A DNA stretch of 35,421 nucleotides from Streptomyces inhibens (lineage in GTDB: Bacteria > Actinomycetota > Actinomycetes > Streptomycetales > Streptomycetaceae), in contig NZ_QUAC01000070.1 of NCBI RefSeq assembly GCF_003389455.1, positions 1 through 35,421 of the forward strand. The letters run 5' to 3'. This document shows, one piece after another, positions 34,511-35,421 of the stretch. A program made the translations under genes and the position numbers. Positions within the stretch are counted from its first letter, which is position 1. Each line of letters starts with the position of its first letter. The notes under the pieces are model-generated. The model did not search any database, was not told the DNA's origin, and saw only the letters and a program-made list of their open reading frames with translations.

Positions 34511-34529
34511 GGGTCTCATCTTGAGACCC
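34511..34529. promoter_or_regulatory. Operator palindrome upstream of the HxlR gene
   Basis: GGGTCTCA-TCT-TGAGACCC is a perfect 8-3-8 palindrome, 16 bp before the HxlR ATG and just upstream of TATGCT (34533-34538), which lies six bases before the ATG. It is a probable autoregulatory site over a leaderless promoter. Confidence 0.65.
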
Positions 34530-34544
34530 TCGTATGCTGGCGAT

Positions 34545-35042
34545 ATGAGGCGGACATCCTTTGCCAACTGGCCCTGCTCCATCGCCCGCACCATGGACCT
34601 GCTCGGCGACTGGTGGACGCCGCTGGTCCTGCGGGAGGCGTTCTACGGGATCAAGCGGTTCGACGCCTTCCAGCAGGAGCTCGGCGTTGCGCGCAACACC
34701 CTGGCCGACCGGCTGCGGCGCCTGGTGGACGAGGGGCTGATGGAGAAGCGCGCCTACCAGCAGGAGCCGGTGCGCTACGACTACGTCCTCACGGAGAAGG
34801 GGCGCGACTTCTTCGGTGTGCTCGCGGCCATGAACACCTGGGGAAACCGCTGGCTGGCCGGTGAGGCAGGGGCGCCGGTCGTTTTCCACCACGACCGCTG
34901 CGGCCACGAGAGCCATGCCGAGGTCGTGTGCGCCGACTGCAAGCAGCCGATGACGGCCGACGACACCCACCCGCGGCTCGGCCCCGGGTATCCGCCGCGG
35001 CTCGCCGAGCGGCCCGATGTGCAGGAGCGCTTCCAGCGCTGA
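34545..35042 (+). CDS. HxlR family transcriptional regulator
   Basis: The 165-residue protein has the HxlR winged helix (NWPCSIARTMDLLGDWWTPLVLREAFYGIKRFDAFQQELGVARNTLADRLRRLVDEGLMEKR) with the conserved Cys11. Its C-terminus carries a small Cys/His cluster, RCGHESHAEVVCADC (about 118-132), that may bind zinc. A perfect palindrome before the start is the probable operator. The next gene, same strand, encodes an SRPBCC protein. No Shine-Dalgarno is seen, consistent with a leaderless start. Confidence 0.9.
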   Translation: MRRTSFANWPCSIARTMDLLGDWWTPLVLREAFYGIKRFDAFQQELGVARNTLADRLRRLVDEGLMEKRAYQQEPVRYDYVLTEKGRDFFGVLAAMNTWGNRWLAGEAGAPVVFHHDRCGHESHAEVVCADCKQPMTADDTHPRLGPGYPPRLAERPDVQERFQR

Positions 35043-35070
35043 ACCTGTGGGGCCGACACTTCGGTGATCA

Positions 35071-35105
35071 CCTCTTGACGGGTGAGTGCCTCTTGACGAG
35101 TGAGT
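35071..35105 (+). repeat. 17-bp direct repeat between HxlR and SRPBCC genes
   Basis: CCTCTTGACGGGTGAGT (35071-35087) recurs as CCTCTTGACGAGTGAGT (35089-35105), one mismatch, 18-bp period. Each copy contains a TTGACG that could act as a -35, but no fitting -10 is found. Confidence 0.65.
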
Positions 35106-35178
35106 CTATCTACGAAACTCTCGTGGTCAGGGCCCATTCCGGTGCGGTCCTCCAGCGATCACGGAGAGGCGGCCGACG

Positions 35179-35421
35179 ATGGAGTGGACGGGCATCCGCT
35201 ACGCGGACAAGCCGACGGTCGAGGTACGGAGGCACATCGCGGCGTCACCGGAGCGGGTGTGGGAGCTGGTTTCCGACATCGCGCTGATGCCCACGCTGAG
35301 CGCGGAGCTGGAGTCGGTGGAGTGGCTGGACGGCGCGACATCGCCCGCGCTCGGCGCGCGGTTCCTCGGGCGGAGCACGCACCAGGCGCTGGGGGAGTGG
35401 GAGAGCACGTCGTACGTCGTC
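35179..35421 (+). CDS. SRPBCC family protein, cut by the window end
   Basis: The first 81 residues are seen; the gene runs past the window edge. The start MEWTGIRYADKPTVEVRRHIAASPERVWELVSDIALMPTLSAELESVEWLDG is typical of the START/polyketide-cyclase fold (IAASPERVWELVSD). ATG 35179 has GGAGAGG nine bases before it. It is probably co-regulated with, and may be controlled by, the HxlR gene upstream. Confidence 0.85.
   Translation, partial: MEWTGIRYADKPTVEVRRHIAASPERVWELVSDIALMPTLSAELESVEWLDGATSPALGARFLGRSTHQALGEWESTSYVV

Overview
The window is 35.4 kb of very G+C-rich DNA (about 70% by eye) whose codon third positions are almost all G or C. With its GTG starts, ATGA/GTGA gene overlaps and many SpoIIE-type phosphatase, TetR, PucR, HxlR and DesK-like genes, it is almost certainly a Streptomyces (or very close actinomycete) chromosome, from an accessory-rich part rather than the ribosomal core. 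I see no rRNA, tRNA, CRISPR array, transposase or prophage gene.

Layout. (1) 1-5778: glyoxylate-shunt block. Isocitrate lyase aceA, malate synthase aceB and a 3-hydroxyacyl-CoA dehydrogenase lie on the minus strand and end in a perfect 14-bp terminator hairpin. A RamB/ScfR-type regulator diverges from aceA across a 379-bp control region holding three TTGCCAAC direct repeats and two related GGCAC..GTGCC palindromes. (2) 5895-11415, plus strand: an SDR oxidoreductase, a CapA-like metallophosphatase, a large PAS-GAF-SpoIIE-HATPase protein whose phosphatase domain looks dead, and a small membrane protein. (3) 11432-12694: a TetR repressor and a divergent DUF2867-type gene with two excellent operators between them. 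(4) 12784-17219: a DszC/SfnB-like flavoprotein with an Rrf2 regulator, a Xi-class GST, a DinB-like protein and an SRPBCC protein. (5) 17360-18715: a fluoride-resistance operon, crcB-DUF190-crcB, coupled by stop/start overlaps and preceded by a structured leader that resembles the crcB (fluoride) riboswitch and can sequester the ribosome binding site. (6) 18777-21394: a second-copy type dnaK-grpE pair with neither dnaJ nor hspR beside it. (7) 21723-25717: an APC permease, a MarR/EamA divergent repressor-efflux pair with a tandem operator, and a PimB-like mannosyltransferase. (8) 25818-28171: the scar of an ABC transporter beside an intact DesK/NarL-type two-component system. (9) 28262-30767: a membrane SpoIIE phosphatase and a GNAT-AAA+ fusion protein. 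(10) 30846-34414: histidine-kinase relic, frameshifted PucR regulator, intact VWA and MoxR genes, and an acyl-CoA dehydrogenase C-terminal scar. (11) 34545-35421: an HxlR regulator and the start of an SRPBCC gene cut by the window edge.

The observations I find most interesting are: a malate synthase whose Mg-binding Asp is Asn and whose signature is broken; the putative fluoride-responsive leader with a nine-pair helix over the Shine-Dalgarno sequence; the MarR operators that contain the start codons of the efflux gene they control; the GNAT-AAA+ fusion; the SpoIIE-type protein that keeps its kinase-like ATPase but has lost phosphatase aspartates; and four separate gene scars between 25.8 and 34.4 kb, which mark this stretch as decaying accessory DNA. 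All functional statements are from reading the sequence and from family knowledge; no searches were run.
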